From assembly GCA_947095985.1 (NCBI GenBank), contig CAMUPZ010000013.1, positions 1 to 16,349 of the forward strand: a stretch of DNA of 16,349 nucleotides, read 5' to 3'. The notes under the pieces are model-generated. The model did no database searches, had not been told where the DNA came from, and worked only from the letters and a program-made list of their open reading frames with translations. The DNA is from an uncultured Candidatus Saccharibacteria bacterium. GTDB lineage: Bacteria; Patescibacteriota; Saccharimonadia; Saccharimonadales; Saccharimonadaceae. Shown one piece after another: positions 6,328 through 13,520 of this stretch (the stretch's first letter is position 1; every line of letters starts with the position of its first letter). The translations under genes were made by a program, and so were the position numbers.

Positions 6328-6723
6328 CTATTCCGTAGTTACGCCATCAAAATCTTCTTCGTTGGCTTCCGCCTCTTCGCGTGTCGCCCGAACAATACCA
6401 TCTTTGTGATGTGCTGGACTATAAATCGTGTAGAGCTTAAGCGGCTCTTCGCCAGTATTTATCACATTATGCTCAGCGCCCGCCGGCACTATAATAGCAC
6501 TGCCGTCAGACACAGCACACTCATTGTCATCAATCAAGACCTTACCCTGACCTGCTTCAAATCGGAAAAATTGATCATTCTCCTCATGAATCTCTGAACC
6601 AATTTCACCGCCAACTGGCAGACTCATCAATACCAATTGACAATGCTTCGCCGTATAAAGCACCTGGCGAAAATTATTATTCTGCACTGTCAATTCTTCA
6701 ATATTTCCATTAAAACCCTTCAT
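6328..6723 (-). CDS. Cupin-domain protein
   Basis: 131-aa single-domain cupin, a small beta-barrel that usually binds a metal; its reaction or ligand is unknown. Motif 1 is GSEIHEENDQFFRFEAGQG (His46, Gln51, Glu56) and motif 2 is PAGAEHNVINTG (His85). The variant DQF in place of the second His is common among small bacterial cupins. The C-terminus is acidic (REEAEANEEDFDG). A perfect AGGAGG lies 6 bases before the ATG. It is the third gene after the Fur-family regulator and thioredoxin, 25 bp from the latter, so it is probably expressed with them and tied to redox or metal stress. The stop is followed 31 bp later by the longest possible start of Nudix 2. Confidence 0.88.
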   Translation of the reverse strand: MKGFNGNIEELTVQNNNFRQVLYTAKHCQLVLMSLPVGGEIGSEIHEENDQFFRFEAGQGKVLIDDNECAVSDGSAIIVPAGAEHNVINTGEEPLKLYTIYSPAHHKDGIVRATREEAEANEEDFDGVTTE

Positions 6724-6729
6724 AAAAAT

Positions 6730-6735
6730 CCTCCT
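6730..6735 (-). promoter_or_regulatory. Shine-Dalgarno AGGAGG of cupin gene
   Basis: Perfect AGGAGG, 6 bases before the ATG. It shows SD-led initiation for an internal operon gene. Confidence 0.85.
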
Positions 6736-6748
6736 TTTAACTTAATTT

Positions 6749-7078
6749 CTACTTTGTGGCTTTCTCTAAAGCATCAATCAACGTTTGCTTCGGTTTCATG
6801 CCAACCATCTCCTCGACAATTTCACCGCCAACAAAAACCTTCATATTCGGAATACCCTGCACACGATAATCCATAGCCAACTGTACGTTCTCCTGGCTGG
6901 CTTCAGTGTCAACTTTGACGACATCAAACTCGGTTTCTTCAGCAATTTGATGCAAAATTGGCGACATCGCTCGACATGGCGGACACCACGGTGCCCAAAA
7001 ATCAACCAGTACAGGTTTGCTGTTTTTCAATACCTTTTCTTCAAATTCTTGTTTTGTTGTAATTTCATATAACGCCAT
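6749..7078 (-). CDS. trxA: Thioredoxin with WCPPC active site
   Basis: 109-aa cytoplasmic thioredoxin that reduces protein disulfides. The domain is complete: VLVDFWAPWCPPCRAMSP at residues 23-40 with Cys32 and Cys35, VVKVDTEASQENVQLAMDY, the cis-Pro loop QGIPNMKVF, and a C-terminal helix. The active site is CPPC rather than the classical CGPC, a change known to shift redox potential in related proteins. Start choice: the frame opens seven codons earlier, but AGGAGG lies 5 bases before ATG 7078 and would be inside the longer version. The ATG overlaps the TAA stop of the upstream fur gene (TAATG), so translation is likely coupled. The fur-trx-cupin order suggests peroxide or metal control. Confidence 0.93.
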   Translation of the reverse strand: MALYEITTKQEFEEKVLKNSKPVLVDFWAPWCPPCRAMSPILHQIAEETEFDVVKVDTEASQENVQLAMDYRVQGIPNMKVFVGGEIVEEMVGMKPKQTLIDALEKATK

Positions 7079-7470
7079 TATTTCCTCCTTTTCTGGCATT
7101 TTTTACAAGTCCCCACTATCACTAGTGGTCCGTCAAAATAACAATCATCCATTTCGCAAGCAATCTGCTTTTTCACTTCTTCCGCAATTATGATATCTCG
7201 CAAATTATCACAATTATCGCACAAAAAATGATCGTGTGGATCTACGCAAGCATCATAACGCAAACAGCCTCGCTTTGTCGGCGGAGCCAAGCCAATCAAC
7301 CCATCTCCATGTAGACGTTGAGTAACGCGGTGCACTGTCGTATCACTAACATCAGAGTAAGTATCTCGCATCACCTGAGCAATATCCGAATTTGTCGCAT
7401 GATGTTTATTTTTTAATATCACCAGCACGTCGTTCGTGTATTTTGTTAAGCGCCTAACTACTTGCGTCAT
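7078..7470 (-). CDS. Fur/PerR-family metal-dependent repressor
   Basis: 130-aa ferric-uptake-regulator family protein, a dimeric metal-sensing DNA-binding repressor. The N-terminal winged helix spans about residues 1-70 (recognition region SDTTVHRVTQRL). The metal-binding half has DPHDHFLCDNC (His79, His81, Cys84, Cys87) and a C-terminal TCKKC (Cys122, Cys125), so two CxxC pairs for a structural zinc are present. Whether it senses iron, peroxide, manganese or zinc cannot be decided from sequence. The downstream thioredoxin favours a PerR-like role. It is probably autoregulated: a 21-bp perfect palindrome covers its -10 box. The start is ATG with no Shine-Dalgarno and -10 TACAAT 6 bases upstream, so it is predicted leaderless. 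A domain ending Lys-Arg-Arg-Lys runs into the trx start. Confidence 0.9.
   Translation of the reverse strand: MTQVVRRLTKYTNDVLVILKNKHHATNSDIAQVMRDTYSDVSDTTVHRVTQRLHGDGLIGLAPPTKRGCLRYDACVDPHDHFLCDNCDNLRDIIIAEEVKKQIACEMDDCYFDGPLVIVGTCKKCQKRRK
7084..7089 (-). promoter_or_regulatory. Shine-Dalgarno AGGAGG of trx, inside the end of fur
   Basis: AGGAGG encodes the last Arg-Arg of the Fur-family protein and sits 5 bases from the trx ATG, which decides the trx start at 7078. Confidence 0.85.
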
Positions 7471-7475
7471 GTTAC

Positions 7476-7496
7476 TATTGTAAATTATTTACAATA
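7476..7496. promoter_or_regulatory. Fur/PerR-type operator, 21-bp perfect palindrome
   Basis: TATTGTAAAT, one central T, then ATTTACAATA: every base pairs across the centre. The core TTGTAAATTATTTACAA has the 7-1-7 look of Fur-family boxes. It covers the -10 (7477-7482) and fills the spacer up to the -35 of the fur gene, the right place for autorepression. It is about 30 bp from the ABC-exporter -35, so that gene could also be affected. Confidence 0.8.
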
Positions 7497-7505
7497 AATA
7501 AACAA
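7477..7505 (-). promoter_or_regulatory. Promoter TTGTTT / TACAAT of fur-trx-cupin operon
   Basis: -35 TTGTTT (7500-7505) and -10 TACAAT (7477-7482) are 17 bp apart. The -10 ends 6 bases before the fur ATG. Confidence 0.65.
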
Positions 7506-7522
7506 GTGTTCTATAGCAACAA

Positions 7523-7551
7523 TTGACTTAAAGTACCTAATTCAATATAAT
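7523..7551 (+). promoter_or_regulatory. Promoter TTGACT / TATAAT of the ABC exporter
   Basis: TTGACT (7523-7528) and TATAAT (7546-7551) with an ideal 17 bp spacer predict a start near 7558 and a leader of about 169 nt. Confidence 0.75.
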
Positions 7552-7557
7552 AACCCA

Positions 7558-7726
7558 AGTCTATGAACTCAAATGAGTTCCTCTAATCAAATCAATTTTC
7601 ATTACTTTATAGCAAATCAACGAGCTATTGTAACATGGTTATTTAAGGGTAATTATTCGTTAGCGACCAAGTATCCGATAATAAATAACCAAGCTCATAA
7701 ACGCCTCTTCATAGAAAGGAGCCAAT
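7558..7726 (+). other. Structured 5' leader of the ABC exporter
   Basis: The leader holds two inverted repeats. GAACTC-AAAT-GAGTTC (7565-7580) is a perfect 6-bp stem at its very start. TGGTTATTTA (7636-7645) pairs with TAAATAACCA (7682-7691) as a 10-bp stem around 36 nt. An ATG at 7563 opens a 7-codon frame (MNSNEFL) with no Shine-Dalgarno. I match no known riboswitch class. The leader ends in AAAGGAG (7715-7721), 5 bases before the TTG start. Confidence 0.45.
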
Positions 7727-9499
7727 TTGAAAAATAAATTAAATAACAAGCAAATATTAAACTTATTTTGGCGAGCATCATCACCTTATAAACACCGTCG
7801 AAACTTAACGATATTTTTTGCAATCGCCACACTTGCCGTTACTATTTTTGTTGGTCCGTTGATTATTGCCCAACTATTAAGCATCATCCAACATAACCAG
7901 CTACACGATTCTAACAATTTATGGATGTTAATTGGCCTATACGGCATCAGCCAGCTATGGTCGAGCGTTATCGGCTGGCGGATAGTTTTATATCTTGCCT
8001 GGACATTTGAAACTGCCATGCAGCGAGATTTATACGTACGATGTTTTAGTAAATTAACTAATCAAACGATGTTTTTCCACTCCAGCAAATTCAGTGGTTC
8101 ACTAGTCAGTCAAACCAACAAATTAAGCGGCGCTACTGAGCGTTTTTGGGATACCATTATTTGGTCAATTTTGCCCCTAGCGATTTCCTTGATTGGCTCA
8201 ATCATCGTCCTATCTACTCTACTCTGGCAATACGCATTATTCCTACTAATTCTCTCGATCGTCTTTAGCGTTGTCGTCTATTACGGATCTAAGCCAATGG
8301 CTAAATTGAATAAGAAAGAAGCTAAAGCTAGCAATAAGTTAAGCGGACAATTGGCGGATGTGCTTTCAAATGTTTTGGCCGTAAAGTCATCTGGTGCTGA
8401 AGCGGCAGAGCAGCAGCGTTTCAAAAAAACTGTTAACTCATGGCGCAGTGCTAGCCTTGATACAATGCATGGATTTCTAAAAGTCAGCACTGTCTACTCA
8501 ACTATTAACATGTCAATTAAAATAGGAGCGATTGCCTTTGCGGTATATGCCGCTCAGCACAACCTAGTTTCAGTAGCCGCAGTCTACCTCATCATCACTT
8601 ATACCAGTAGTGTCGCCCACGAACTGTGGAATATGAACGGCATTATGCGTAGCTATAACCGTATCATTGGCGACGCCCACGAAATGGTAGAAATTCTTCA
8701 AACACCAACAACCTTGGTCGATCGAAGTAACGCGAAACTTGCCGTTACGCGCGGTGGTATCGTAATGGACAATATCACTTTTACGCACGACGAAGGTCAA
8801 GGTGATACACTATTTCATGATTTTTCCCTTCGCATTCAGCCAGGTGAAAAAATTGGCCTAGTTGGATCAAGTGGTTCCGGCAAGACTACTCTGACTAAAT
8901 TATTGCTACGATTTGCCGACATTGACTCAGGGGAAATTGCCATTGACGCCCAAAATATTGCCGAAGTTACCCAGGCAAGCCTGCGCGAACAAATCGCCTA
9001 CGTACCACAAGAGCCACTACTATTTCACCGTTCGGTCCGTGAAAATATTGCTTATGGCCGACCTGACGCGACTGATGCTGAAATTGAAAAAGCTGCTAAG
9101 AAGGCTGGCGCCTATGATTTCATCATCAAATTACACGATGGCTTTGACACCATGGTTGGTGAGCGCGGCGTGAAACTGTCAGGTGGTCAGAGGCAACGTA
9201 TCGCCATTGCCAGGGCGATTTTGAAAGATGCGCCAATCTTGATTCTTGACGAGGCAACCTCAGCATTAGACTCAGAATCAGAAGCGCTAATCCAAAAGTC
9301 GCTAGAAACGTTGATGAAAAACCGAACGTCAATTGTCATCGCACACCGCCTATCAACCATTGCCAAGCTGGACCGTATAATTGTCTTAGAAAACGGGCAC
9401 ATCGTTGAAGACGGTTCACACGAGCAGTTACTTGCCAAAAAACGCGGCGTTTATGCCAAGCTGTGGGCACGACAGTCCGGCGGATTCATTGAAGAGTAG
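7727..9499 (+). CDS. ABC exporter, fused membrane and ATPase domains (MsbA/MDR-like half transporter)
   Basis: 590-aa half transporter, expected to work as a dimer in the cytoplasmic membrane and export lipid, drug or peptide; the substrate is unknown. The N-terminal half has about six hydrophobic spans (first near residues 28-50, then about 65-90, 145-190 and 255-300). The ATPase half has Walker A GSSGSGKTT (about 378-386), Q-loop YVPQEP, signature LSGGQRQR (about 484-491), Walker B ILILDEATSALD (about 503-514) and the His switch AHRLSTI. All catalytic residues are present. No peptidase domain is seen. The start is TTG, fixed by AAAGGAG 5 bases upstream. The gene is alone in its unit, divergent from the fur operon and followed 38 bp later by dedA with its own promoter. 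Confidence 0.93.
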   Translation: MKNKLNNKQILNLFWRASSPYKHRRNLTIFFAIATLAVTIFVGPLIIAQLLSIIQHNQLHDSNNLWMLIGLYGISQLWSSVIGWRIVLYLAWTFETAMQRDLYVRCFSKLTNQTMFFHSSKFSGSLVSQTNKLSGATERFWDTIIWSILPLAISLIGSIIVLSTLLWQYALFLLILSIVFSVVVYYGSKPMAKLNKKEAKASNKLSGQLADVLSNVLAVKSSGAEAAEQQRFKKTVNSWRSASLDTMHGFLKVSTVYSTINMSIKIGAIAFAVYAAQHNLVSVAAVYLIITYTSSVAHELWNMNGIMRSYNRIIGDAHEMVEILQTPTTLVDRSNAKLAVTRGGIVMDNITFTHDEGQGDTLFHDFSLRIQPGEKIGLVGSSGSGKTTLTKLLLRFADIDSGEIAIDAQNIAEVTQASLREQIAYVPQEPLLFHRSVRENIAYGRPDATDAEIEKAAKKAGAYDFIIKLHDGFDTMVGERGVKLSGGQRQRIAIARAILKDAPILILDEATSALDSESEALIQKSLETLMKNRTSIVIAHRLSTIAKLDRIIVLENGHIVEDGSHEQLLAKKRGVYAKLWARQSGGFIEE

Positions 9500-9522
9500 G
9501 CAAATTTATCGCATGGTAATTA

Positions 9523-9531
9523 TGCTATAAT
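9523..9531 (+). promoter_or_regulatory. Extended -10 promoter (TGC-TATAAT) of dedA
   Basis: TATAAT at 9526-9531 is preceded by TGC (extended -10) and ends exactly 6 bases before the ATG at 9538. No -35 is evident, as expected for an extended -10 promoter. The mRNA should be leaderless. Confidence 0.7.
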
Positions 9532-9537
9532 TGACGT

Positions 9538-10188
9538 ATGGAATCTTTCATTCACTTGATTACAAGCTTTGGTGTAATAGCAATTTTATTAGTGGTTTTC
9601 GCAGAGTCTGGACTGTTGATTGGATTTGTATTACCGGGAGATAGTTTGCTTTTTACTTCTGGCTACATGGTGCAACAGAATATTCTACATATTGATATTC
9701 ATATTTTTGCACTTTTAATTTTTATCGCAGCAGTATTAGGAGACAGTGTTGGCTATAGTTTCGGTCATAAGGTTGGGAGAAAATTATTCGAGAAAGAAAA
9801 CTCTCGCTTTTTCAAGAAAAAATATTTAGAGCAAACTGAAAAATTCTACGACAAGCACGGCTCGGTGACAATTGTTCTGGCTAGATTCGTGCCAATCGTT
9901 CGCACCTTTGCGCCAATTGTTGCCGGTGCTAGTAAAATGCATTATAAAACTTTCCTAGCCTTTAATATTGTGGGAGGTTTTCTATGGTCATCGCTATTTG
10001 TCTATCTAGGTTTTTATGCCGGCGAATTCCTCACCAAAGCTGGCGTTAACATCGAAGTCGCCGCAATCCTCATCATCTTCTTGTCAGTCCTGCCAATGCT
10101 TATCCACGCTCTAAAACAACCAAACACTCGCGCTCTACTGAGAAAACAACTATTGATACTACTTACAAAAACTAAACGTAAGAAATAA
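9538..10188 (+). CDS. DedA-family (SNARE-associated/VTT) membrane protein
   Basis: 216-aa polytopic membrane protein of the DedA family, members of which act in membrane lipid homeostasis, including undecaprenyl-phosphate or phospholipid flipping. Family hallmarks are clear: FAESGLLIGFVLPGDSLLF (residues 21-39), then a soluble linker with FYDKHGSVTIVLARFVPIVR containing the conserved Arg, and GGFLWSSLFVYLGFYAGE. Four to five hydrophobic spans are visible, and the C-terminus is very basic (RKQLLILLTKTKRKK). The ATG has no Shine-Dalgarno; the adjacent extended -10 makes it leaderless. Its stop is 2 bp from the uvrA stop on the other strand, so the two mRNAs must end inside each other's genes or overlap. 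Confidence 0.93.
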   Translation: MESFIHLITSFGVIAILLVVFAESGLLIGFVLPGDSLLFTSGYMVQQNILHIDIHIFALLIFIAAVLGDSVGYSFGHKVGRKLFEKENSRFFKKKYLEQTEKFYDKHGSVTIVLARFVPIVRTFAPIVAGASKMHYKTFLAFNIVGGFLWSSLFVYLGFYAGEFLTKAGVNIEVAAILIIFLSVLPMLIHALKQPNTRALLRKQLLILLTKTKRKK

Positions 10189-10190
10189 AC

Positions 10191-13001
10191 CTAAAGCATT
10201 TTCTTAAGATACTTACCGGTAAAGGACTCTGGTATTTTAGTGATGTCTTCCGGAGTGCCGCTAGCCACCACCATACCGCCGCCAATTCCACCTTCAGGCC
10301 CCATATCAATCACCCAGTCAGCCGACTTGATGACATCCAGATTGTGCTCAATGATAATCATACTATTACCACCCTCAACCAGCTGCTGCAAAATCCCCAG
10401 CAATCGCTTAACGTCAGCTGAGTGAAGCCCGGTTGTTGGCTCGTCCAGAATATACATAGTTTTTCCAGTGGATCGCTTAGACAGTTCTGTCGCTAGTTTA
10501 ATCCGCTGCGCCTCACCACCAGAAAAAGTAGTTGCCGGCTGACCGAGCTTAATGTAGCCCAGACCAACCTCCACCAAAGTCTGTAATTTCCGAGCAATGT
10601 TTGGCACGCTATCAAAGAACTCCGCAGCCTGGTCAATCGTCATATCTAATACATCAGCAATGTTCCTGTCTTTATATTTAATCTCCAACGCCTCGCGATT
10701 GTAACGCTGACCATGACATTCATCACACTGAACATAAACATCCGGTAAAAAGTGCATTTCAATTTTTATCACACCATCACCCTGGCAATTTTCGCAGCGA
10801 CCGCCCTTGACGTTAAAACTGAACCGACCAGCTTTATAACCGCGAACATTAGCCTCAGGCGTGCTAGCAAATAGCTCACGAATTGGCGTAAAAATACCAG
10901 TGTAGGTCGCTGGATTGGAGCGTGGCGTGCGGCCAATTGGTGACTGGTCGATGACGATGACTTTATCCAGCAGGTTAACGCCATCAATTGTTTTATGTAG
11001 ACCAGGCGCCGTAGTCGACCTATTAAGCCGCGCCGCGAGCTCACGCGCTACAATGTCATTAACTAATGTCGATTTACCGCTACCCGAAACTCCTGACACC
11101 ACTGTCATTAGTCCTAACGGAAACGCCACATCGATATTCTTCAGATTATTTTCGCGAGCACCCCGAACAACCAATTGCCTGCCCTTCATAATCTTACGAC
11201 GCTTTTTTGGTACGGCAATTTTTTCTACACCCGATAAATAACGTCCCGTGATGCTATCTTGGTTCTTTGCCACAACATCAGGTGCACCCGTTGCCACTAC
11301 TCGACCACCATTCACGCCAGCACCCGGTCCCATGTCAACCAGAAAATCACTTTGCCGAATAGTGTCTTCGTCATGCTCAACCACTAGCACAGAATTACCC
11401 AAATCGCGAAGACGTTTTAGCATGTCAATCAATTTGTCATTATCGCGTTGATGCAAACCAATTGAAGGCTCATCAAGCACGTAAAGTACGCCTTGCAGCC
11501 CAGCCCCAATCTGCGTCGCTAGCCTAATTCGCTGCGCCTCGCCACCACTTAACGTATTAGCCGCCCGACTTAGCTCCAAATAGTTCAAACCAACATTACT
11601 CATAAACGTCAAGCGCGACTTAATCTCCTTTAAAATAAGCCGCGCAATGGACATCTCTTGCTCAGTTAAATTCAATTTATCAAACAAATCCAATGCATCA
11701 TCAACACTCAAATCACACACATCGACAATATTCAAATCATGGACCGTGACCGCCAAAACTGCCGGCTTTAAGCGCGCACCCTTACATACATAACAATCCC
11801 GCTCGCGCATAAACCGCTCAATATCCCGCCGCACAAAATCACTATCAGTCTCTCGCCAACGCCGCTCCAAATTAGGAATAACCCCCTCATACGTCGTTTC
11901 GTAGTGTCGCCCACCACCCAGCTCAACACGATATTTCTGATTGCCAGTACCGTATAGAATTTTCTGCTTAACATCATCAGACAATTTGCCCACCGGTACT
12001 CGCAAGCTAAAATCATGCGCTTCGCCCACAGACGCTAGCCGCTTCATATTCCAAGCATCAGAATTCATCCGATTATACGGCCGAATCGCGCCCTCAGAAA
12101 TTGTCAAATTATTATTAAAAACTAATTCCGGGTCAATCTCTAGCCTCGACCCCAAACCAGTACATGTCGGGCAAGCACCCTGCGGAGCATTAAAACTGAA
12201 CAACCTTGGCTCTAACTCTGGAATATCAACGTCAGGATGGTCAACACAAGCATATCGTTGCGAAAAGGTTTTTATATCACCACTATCAGCCTCTAAAACC
12301 TCGAGGACTCCTTGCCCAAGCTCTAGCGACTGCTCGACACTCTGACTTAAGCGTGAACGCATTTCACCACTCAGAGCCAAGCGATCAACCACCAACTCAA
12401 TATTATGCTTGTAACTTTTTTGCAACTCCGGAAACTCGTCTAGCGCATACACCACGCCGTCAACGCGCACTCTGGCATAACCAAGTCTTTGATATTGCTC
12501 TGGAATATGCGCAAACTCACCCTTTTTATTTTTGACAATTGGCGCCAATAGTAAAATCCGCTTATCAACAAATTGCCGTAAAATTTCATCAATAATTGTC
12601 TCAGACGTGCGCCGCGTCACTTCATTGCCACAAACTGGACAATGTGGCACGCCAATTCTGGCAAACAATAGTCGCAAATAGTCATAAATTTCTGTCACCG
12701 TCGCCACTGTGGAGCGCGGGTTGCGACTGGTTGATTTCTGGTCGATTGAAATAGCTGGACTTAGACCTTCAATTGAATCAACATCAGGCTTATCCATCGT
12801 CCCTAAAAACTGACGAGCGTACGAGTTTAAGCTCTCCATGTAACGGCGCTGACCTTCAGCGTAAATCGTATCAAACGCCAGACTAGATTTACCCGATCCA
12901 CTCAGCCCTGTAATTACCACTAATTTATCACGTGGAATCTCAATATCCACGTTCCTTAAATTATGTTCACGAGCGCCTTTGACGCGAATCACCTCTGCCA
13001 T
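10191..13001 (-). CDS. uvrA: Excinuclease ABC subunit A
   Basis: 936-aa damage-sensing ATPase of nucleotide excision repair, forming the UvrA2-UvrB2 complex on DNA. Two ABC modules are complete: Walker A GLSGSGKS (residues 32-39) with signature LSGGEAQR, and a second Walker A GVSGSGKST with signature FSGGEAQR and Walker B MYILDEPTTGLH. CPVC is at 121-124. The first zinc module has Cys277/Cys280 (ACPTC), but the partner pair reads CVDH (Cys252, His255) instead of CxxC. The second zinc module (CENC ... CDEC) is normal. The length is normal. ATG 13001 has no Shine-Dalgarno; TATAAT lies 9 bases upstream, giving a 0-3 nt leader. It is convergent with dedA and divergent from the small membrane gene. 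Confidence 0.97.
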   Translation of the reverse strand: MAEVIRVKGAREHNLRNVDIEIPRDKLVVITGLSGSGKSSLAFDTIYAEGQRRYMESLNSYARQFLGTMDKPDVDSIEGLSPAISIDQKSTSRNPRSTVATVTEIYDYLRLLFARIGVPHCPVCGNEVTRRTSETIIDEILRQFVDKRILLLAPIVKNKKGEFAHIPEQYQRLGYARVRVDGVVYALDEFPELQKSYKHNIELVVDRLALSGEMRSRLSQSVEQSLELGQGVLEVLEADSGDIKTFSQRYACVDHPDVDIPELEPRLFSFNAPQGACPTCTGLGSRLEIDPELVFNNNLTISEGAIRPYNRMNSDAWNMKRLASVGEAHDFSLRVPVGKLSDDVKQKILYGTGNQKYRVELGGGRHYETTYEGVIPNLERRWRETDSDFVRRDIERFMRERDCYVCKGARLKPAVLAVTVHDLNIVDVCDLSVDDALDLFDKLNLTEQEMSIARLILKEIKSRLTFMSNVGLNYLELSRAANTLSGGEAQRIRLATQIGAGLQGVLYVLDEPSIGLHQRDNDKLIDMLKRLRDLGNSVLVVEHDEDTIRQSDFLVDMGPGAGVNGGRVVATGAPDVVAKNQDSITGRYLSGVEKIAVPKKRRKIMKGRQLVVRGARENNLKNIDVAFPLGLMTVVSGVSGSGKSTLVNDIVARELAARLNRSTTAPGLHKTIDGVNLLDKVIVIDQSPIGRTPRSNPATYTGIFTPIRELFASTPEANVRGYKAGRFSFNVKGGRCENCQGDGVIKIEMHFLPDVYVQCDECHGQRYNREALEIKYKDRNIADVLDMTIDQAAEFFDSVPNIARKLQTLVEVGLGYIKLGQPATTFSGGEAQRIKLATELSKRSTGKTMYILDEPTTGLHSADVKRLLGILQQLVEGGNSMIIIEHNLDVIKSADWVIDMGPEGGIGGGMVVASGTPEDITKIPESFTGKYLKKML

Positions 13002-13010
13002 AACCGCTAT

Positions 13011-13016
13011 ATTATA
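13011..13016 (-). promoter_or_regulatory. -10 box (TATAAT) of uvrA
   Basis: A perfect TATAAT lies 9 bases before the uvrA ATG, with an overlapping TAATAT 7 bases before it. No clear -35 and no LexA-like operator was seen nearby. Confidence 0.6.
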
Positions 13017-13086
13017 CAGGTTTTTAACTAATTTTTCCAGCCTAAGCGCTAATGTAAATCTAATTTAAAACATATTATGCTTATGA

Positions 13087-13115
13087 TTGCAAGTGAATAT
13101 CTTATTTGTTACAGT
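13087..13115 (+). promoter_or_regulatory. Promoter TTGCAA / TACAGT of the small membrane gene
   Basis: TTGCAA (13087-13092) and TACAGT (13110-13115) are 17 bp apart, ending 7 bases before ATG 13123. This implies that the in-frame TTG at 13087 is the -35 and not a start codon. Confidence 0.5.
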
Positions 13116-13122
13116 TAAACTT

Positions 13123-13509
13123 ATGAGAAAGTTGGGCGTTTACTTAATTGTTATATCTGGAGCGATATTGATCGCACCGTTAATGGTTGACCAACTATTT
13201 TTCTTCTTTTTCATCGGCAAAATCCCCTTCACCAACATCCACTTATCGGCAATTTCTATGGTTATTTTCTGGGCGGCCACCATACCGCTAGCTATTATTC
13301 TTAGGAAATCGTTATCGGTGCTAGTTTGGAAAATTATTGATGTCGCTAGCGAACTCACCCAGCGACGCATAAATCGGACATTTCGTCAGTTTACGCCAGA
13401 TCGAAAAAACGAACTTGCTCTAGTGGCGACTTACCTTCTTTACCAAACAAAGAAGAGCGAGCCTGGCTCCAATATTGAACCTCAAAAGCTCGCTCCGTCT
13501 TTAACTTAA
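13123..13509 (+). CDS. Small two-span membrane protein, unknown function
   Basis: 128-aa protein with no family I recognise. Two hydrophobic spans are visible: residues about 5-31 (ending in a run of six Phe) and about 41-60. A basic amphipathic tail follows (SELTQRRINRTFRQFTPDRKN), probably cytoplasmic. The frame continues 12 codons upstream to a TTG, but a 17-bp-spaced promoter lies there, so ATG 13123 is preferred and the mRNA is nearly leaderless. The last codons (from about 13448) form one arm of an inverted repeat that looks like a terminator, so the C-terminal tail may be poorly constrained. It is convergent with the Asp-box surface protein, 11 bp between stops. Confidence 0.6.
   Translation: MRKLGVYLIVISGAILIAPLMVDQLFFFFFIGKIPFTNIHLSAISMVIFWAATIPLAIILRKSLSVLVWKIIDVASELTQRRINRTFRQFTPDRKNELALVATYLLYQTKKSEPGSNIEPQKLAPSLT
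13448..13505. terminator. Bidirectional terminator overlapping the end of the small membrane gene
   Basis: GAGCGAGC (13455-13462) pairs perfectly with GCTCGCTC (13488-13495). Flanking AAAGA/TCTTT extends the stem past a small bulge. The + side ends in TCTTTAAC and the - side in TTCTTTGTTTGG, so it can serve both converging genes. The loop is 25 nt and the T-tracts are modest. Confidence 0.6.
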
Positions 13510-13520
13510 TTAGTCATTAA

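Noticed and set aside
7563..7586. Seven-codon frame MNSNEFL in the ABC leader as a leader peptide
   Set aside because: There is no Shine-Dalgarno, no codon bias suggesting attenuation, and it coincides with an inverted repeat; noted only as part of the leader.
8281..8490. Minus-strand open frames within the ABC exporter
   Set aside because: They are shadows of a gene with a full set of ABC motifs and show no promoter or family features.
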